Origin: Caulobacteraceae bacterium
Lineage (GTDB): Bacteria; Pseudomonadota; Alphaproteobacteria; Caulobacterales; Caulobacteraceae
NCBI GenBank assembly: GCA_947479185.1
Contig: CANJYY010000106.1
Location: 1-7,895, forward strand
Length of the DNA: 7,895 nt
Direction of reading: 5' to 3'
Part shown: piece after piece, positions 5,250 to 7,895 of the stretch
How positions within the stretch are numbered: the first letter of the stretch is position 1
Layout of the letters: each line of letters opens with the position of its first letter
Translations under genes and position numbers: made by a program
The notes under the pieces: generated by a model
What the model saw: the letters and a program-made list of their open reading frames with translations, nothing else
Told to the model about the DNA's origin: nothing
Database searches by the model: none

Positions 5250-6680
5250 CTATTTCGGCTTGCCGTCGCCGGGCGGGGGAACCAGCCGTCCATCGACCAT
5301 CGCGGCGATCTTCGGGGCGGGCTTGGGCAGCTTGGGCGTCGCGGCGACCGAACCGTTGCGCAGCACGTCGAGCGCCCGCTGCAGCTGGAAGTCGCACTTC
5401 AGCTCCAGGGTGTTCGACGGCGGGCGCTTCTTGCAGCCTTCCTCATCAAAGGCCGCCGTCGGGGCTTCGGCCGGGGCGTGGGCCAGACGGCGCACCGCGC
5501 CGTCCTCGGTGTCCAGCGCGCCGCGCAGGGAGGCTTCGCTGTACTGGAAGGCGCGGGTGGCGATCAGCTCGGCCTGTTCGCGGCTGGAGGCCACTTCGAG
5601 GTTCGGCTCGATGCCGGTGCGCTGGATCGAACGGCCGGACGGCGTGTAGTAGCGCGCGGTGGTGATCTTCAGGGCGCCATCGGCGCCGCCGCGCAGCGGG
5701 ATCACCGTCTGGACCGAACCCTTGCCGAAGCTGGTCAGGCCGACGATCTCGGCGCGCTTGCGGTCCTGCAGGGCGCCGGCGACGATTTCCGCGGCCGAGG
5801 CCGAGCCGGAGTTGACCAGCACCACCACCGGCAGGCCGTTCAGCAGGTCGCCGGCACGGGCGTTGTAGCGTTCGATGTCTCGCGGATCGCGGCCGCGCTG
5901 GCTGACCACTTCGCCGCCGTCGAGGAAGATGTCGGCCACGCCGACCGCCTGGTCGAGCAGGCCGCCCGGATTGTTGCGCAGGTCGAAGACCAGGCCCTTC
6001 ATCTTCGGGTTCTGCGCCTGCAGACCCTTGATCGCGGCCAGCACCTCTTCGGTGGCCTTCTCGTTGAAGCCCGACAGGCGCACGTAGCCGTAGTCGCCTT
6101 CGAGCCTGGCCGTGACCGACTTGGGCTTGATCACTTCACGGGTCAGGGAGACGTCGAAGGCGTCGGTCTTCTCGCGGGCGATGGTCAGGGTGACCTTTTC
6201 GCCGGCGGGGCCGCGCATCAGCTTGACCGCCTCGTTGGTCGGCAGGCCGATGACGCTCTCGCCGTTGACGGCGGTGATGTAGTCGCCCGGCTGCAGGCCG
6301 GCGCGAGCGGCGGGGGTGCCGTCCATCGGCGAGATGATCTTGACCACCCCGTCTTCGCTGGTGATCTCGATGCCCAGCCCGCCGTATTCGCCGCGGGTGG
6401 TGTCCTGCATGTCCTCGAAGCCCTCTGGGGCGAGGTAGCCGGAATGGGGATCAAGCGAGGAGACCATGCCCTCGAGGGCGGCCTGGATCAGCTTCTTGTC
6501 GTCGACCTCGACGACGTACTGCCGCTGGATGATGTCGAGGACATCGCCGAACAGCTCCAGCATCTTGTAGGTCTGGGCCCTCGGCTGAGCGGTGGCCTCG
6601 GCCTTCTGGCCCACGTAGGCCATCGTGCCGGCGCCGAGAACAAAGGCGCACGCGCCGATCAGGAGGTTCTTCTTCAACAT
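5250..6680 (-). CDS. ctpA: C-terminal processing (S41) peptidase CtpA
   Basis: A 476-residue periplasmic serine protease, anchored or secreted by an N-terminal hydrophobic segment (MLKKNLLIGACAFVLGAG, residues 1-18). It cleaves proteins near their C-termini; in other bacteria substrates include peptidoglycan hydrolases and penicillin-binding proteins. The order is: N-terminal helices with SSLDPHSGYL (74-83), a PDZ domain from about GEYGGLGIEI to TLTIARE (97-170) including LQPGDYITAVNG, then the S41 core with GLVFDLRNNPGG. The catalytic Ser295 lies in GSASAAEI, Lys320 in SFGKG, with Gln324 as the third residue, at the same spacing as in other CtpA/Prc enzymes. The C-terminal part holds Cys416 and Cys429 and a Pro/Lys-rich end. 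An in-frame ATG at 6779 is possible but would add 33 basic, Ala-rich residues before the signal and place the start upstream of the probable promoter; the ATG at 6680, right before the anchor, is preferred. Confidence 0.96.
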   Translation of the reverse strand: MLKKNLLIGACAFVLGAGTMAYVGQKAEATAQPRAQTYKMLELFGDVLDIIQRQYVVEVDDKKLIQAALEGMVSSLDPHSGYLAPEGFEDMQDTTRGEYGGLGIEITSEDGVVKIISPMDGTPAARAGLQPGDYITAVNGESVIGLPTNEAVKLMRGPAGEKVTLTIAREKTDAFDVSLTREVIKPKSVTARLEGDYGYVRLSGFNEKATEEVLAAIKGLQAQNPKMKGLVFDLRNNPGGLLDQAVGVADIFLDGGEVVSQRGRDPRDIERYNARAGDLLNGLPVVVLVNSGSASAAEIVAGALQDRKRAEIVGLTSFGKGSVQTVIPLRGGADGALKITTARYYTPSGRSIQRTGIEPNLEVASSREQAELIATRAFQYSEASLRGALDTEDGAVRRLAHAPAEAPTAAFDEEGCKKRPPSNTLELKCDFQLQRALDVLRNGSVAATPKLPKPAPKIAAMVDGRLVPPPGDGKPK

Positions 6681-6725
6681 TGCCTTGCTGGAGGCTCCCT
6701 GTGCGGCCCTACGCGCCGCGTTCTG

Positions 6726-6752
6726 ATTATAGAACCCGCGCGCGGGCCGAAA
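6726..6752 (-). promoter_or_regulatory. Probable ctpA promoter with a perfect TATAAT
   Basis: On the minus strand TATAAT (6731-6726) is a perfect -10 hexamer in otherwise very GC-rich DNA, about 46 bases before the ctpA ATG. It lies within the inverted repeat GTTCT-N6-AGAAC (6720-6735) and is directly preceded by the 12-bp palindrome CCCGCGCGCGGG (6735-6746). No convincing -35 is present: TTTCGG (6752-6747) gives a 15-base spacer and a poor match. The -10 also partly fits the Caulobacter housekeeping form GCTANAWC. A promoter is likely; the palindromes may be operators, which is inference. Confidence 0.45.
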
Positions 6753-6760
6753 TTGTGTCC

Positions 6761-6778
6761 TGAAGCCTGACGGCTTCA
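6761..6778 (-). terminator. Stem-loop after the envC-like gene, weak terminator candidate
   Basis: TGAAGCC (6761-6767) and GGCTTCA (6772-6778) form a perfect 7-bp stem with a 4-base loop, 58 bases past the envC-like stop on the minus strand. The following minus-strand bases GGACACAATTT have only a short T run at a distance. It may partly end the envC transcript before the ctpA promoter. Copies of TGTCCTGA flank it on the plus strand at 6756-6763 and 6784-6791. Confidence 0.35.
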
Positions 6779-6836
6779 ATCTTTGTCCTGAGGACGGCGG
6801 GCGCCGAAACCGGCATCCACTTTCGACTGTCGTCCT

Positions 6837-7895
6837 CTACCGGCTGACCGCTGCAACTCCGGCGCCGTCTTTCAGCCAGGGCCCCGGATCGATCGGCGAT
6901 CCGGACCGCCGGAGCTCCAGATAGAGCTCGGGCTCGCCGCCCTTGGCCATGCGTCCGATCGGCGCGCCGGCGGCGATGGTCTGTCCCGGCGCCGCCGTCA
7001 CCTCGCCCAGACCGGCGAGAACCAGATGGTAGGGCCCCGAGGTCCTCAGGATCAAGATGACGCCCCATCCCGTCACCGGCCCAGCGAATTCAACCACGCC
7101 TTGAGCAGGGCTGGCGACCGGCGCGCCGTTTCTGGCGCGGAAAGAGACACCTTCGGCGCGGCCGCCATTGGGCAGGTCGCCGCCAAAGCCGCGCGTCTGG
7201 GCCGCACCGGCCGGGCGCAGCAGGGCGCCCGGACCGCTGTCGGGGCCGGTCACGCGGGGAAAGCTGTCGGCCAGCTGGCCCGGACTGCCCGCCTCGCGAC
7301 CGGCGGCGATGGCGTCGCCCTGATACTGGCGCTCGATGGCGGCCTGTTCGGTCAGCAGCTTCTCGACATCGCCCCGCCGGTCGGCCGCGAGGCTCTCGCT
7401 GGTGAACAGCGATTCGTTGGCCGAGGCGGCCTGGCGGCGCAGGGCGGCGATCTCGCGCGCTTCGGCCCCGTAGGCCCGGGCCCGGCGTTCCAGCGCCGGG
7501 GTCATGGCGCGGATCAGGATGGCCGCGCGCACCGCGTCGCGGGCGTCCTCTGGGCGAACCAGCAGCGCGGGCGGCGGTTCTCGGCGGAACAGCTGCAGGG
7601 CGCCGAGCAGGCGGGCCAGGCGGTTGCGATCACGGCCCAGTTCGGCCGTCAGCGCCGTCTCGCGGACATTGAGCATCTGCAGCCGGCCGCGGGCGCTGGC
7701 CACGTCGCGGCTGCTCTGGGCCTGGCGGGAGGCCAGCCGGCGCAGCTCCTCGCGCAGGGCCTCGATCTGGCGCCGGGCCTCGGCCTTGCCGGCCGCGCCG
7801 GGGGCGCCCGGCTGGACCGACAGGACCTGCATCATCCGCGGCGAGGGCGCGTCAGCCGGCTCCTGCGCCGCGCTGTGAGCGGCGACGGCGCAGAG
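6837..7895 (-). CDS. envC: EnvC-like murein hydrolase activator, degenerate LytM domain, 5' end missing
   Basis: The frame is open to the window edge, 20 codons beyond the first visible ATG at 7835. Those codons read LCAVAAHSAAQEPADAPSPR, which looks like the end of a signal peptide cut near HSA|AQE, so the true start lies just outside the window. There are 352 residues present. The order is: signal-peptide end; two long Arg/Ala/Glu-rich coiled-coil stretches (about visible residues 35-105 and 130-195); a Gly/Pro/Ala linker; and a C-terminal LytM/M23 domain (about 226-342) with VASPAQGVVEFAGPVTGWG, GQTIAAGAPIGRM and PELYLELRRSGSPIDPGPWL. The zinc ligands of active M23 enzymes are absent: the HxxxD region reads AEGVSFRA and the HLHFE position reads ELYLEL. 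EnvC-type proteins are non-catalytic activators of septal amidases such as AmiC, in the periplasm at division sites. Caulobacter has such a LytM factor (LdpF, from memory). It is followed by ctpA, 156 bases away. Confidence 0.9.
   Translation of the reverse strand, partial: LCAVAAHSAAQEPADAPSPRMMQVLSVQPGAPGAAGKAEARRQIEALREELRRLASRQAQSSRDVASARGRLQMLNVRETALTAELGRDRNRLARLLGALQLFRREPPPALLVRPEDARDAVRAAILIRAMTPALERRARAYGAEAREIAALRRQAASANESLFTSESLAADRRGDVEKLLTEQAAIERQYQGDAIAAGREAGSPGQLADSFPRVTGPDSGPGALLRPAGAAQTRGFGGDLPNGGRAEGVSFRARNGAPVASPAQGVVEFAGPVTGWGVILILRTSGPYHLVLAGLGEVTAAPGQTIAAGAPIGRMAKGGEPELYLELRRSGSPIDPGPWLKDGAGVAAVSR

Noticed and set aside
6648..6680. Lipoprotein signal in CtpA (IGAC at residues 8-11)
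   Set aside because: The hydrophobic stretch before the cysteine is only about four residues, and the hydrophobic segment continues after it, so it reads as an ordinary anchor or signal peptide.
5184..6770. Long open frame on the plus strand antisense to ctpA (528 codons)
   Set aside because: CtpA on the other strand has all catalytic and PDZ motifs. The antisense frame is a product of high GC at third positions and has a low-complexity Gly/Ala/Arg/His/Asp composition.
6681..6779. CtpA start at 6779 adding 33 residues
   Set aside because: The extension is basic with no family resemblance, would bury the signal anchor, and would place the start upstream of the likely promoter.

Overview
The window is ordinary-looking chromosomal DNA of very high GC content from an alphaproteobacterium, most likely a member of the Caulobacteraceae (Caulobacter, Phenylobacterium or a relative). 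The reasons are the strong GC bias at third codon positions, an F1 epsilon subunit reduced to its beta-sandwich domain, and the cell-envelope cluster envC-like / ctpA / divergent polysaccharide deacetylase / rppH, an arrangement I remember from alphaproteobacteria (recall, not a search). I see no rRNA, tRNA, insertion sequence, CRISPR array, phage gene or other mobile-element signature.

Left part, plus strand (1-1627): the 3' end of atpD and all of atpC, overlapping as TGATG, close the F1F0 ATP synthase operon. After a 100-base gap with two small inverted repeats comes an unrecognised exported protein with a proline/alanine-rich linker. Six bases after its stop lies a three-helix small membrane protein of the CBU_0592 type. 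This pair ends tail to tail with the leftward genes, overlapping the last of them by 29 bases.

Right part, minus strand (1599-7895, read right to left): an EnvC-like degenerate LytM protein (5' end outside the window), the C-terminal processing protease CtpA, a YibQ-type divergent polysaccharide deacetylase, the RNA pyrophosphohydrolase RppH (GTGA overlap with the previous gene), and two alpha/beta hydrolases that resemble each other. The first four are a conserved-looking envelope and RNA-turnover group. EnvC-type proteins activate septal amidases, CtpA trims periplasmic proteins, and the YibQ-type protein is membrane-anchored with a periplasmic domain. Gaps downstream of ctpA are 55 bases or less as far as the first hydrolase and 64 bases between the hydrolases, so co-transcription is likely. 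The 156-base envC-ctpA gap holds a probable ctpA promoter and a stem-loop.

No gene in the window is out of place, and I do not see a clear new multi-gene system. The points most worth a second look are: (1) an alpha/beta hydrolase carrying a roughly 105-residue Lys/Ala/Pro-rich, histone-H1-like tail; (2) a perfect 15-bp inverted repeat inside the coding sequence of that tail; (3) a TTAACCAT sequence, matching the CtrA half-site, in front of the deacetylase gene; (4) loss of the usual metal-binding residues in that deacetylase; (5) the unrecognised exported protein downstream of the ATP synthase genes. No stretch longer than 160 bases lacks a gene.
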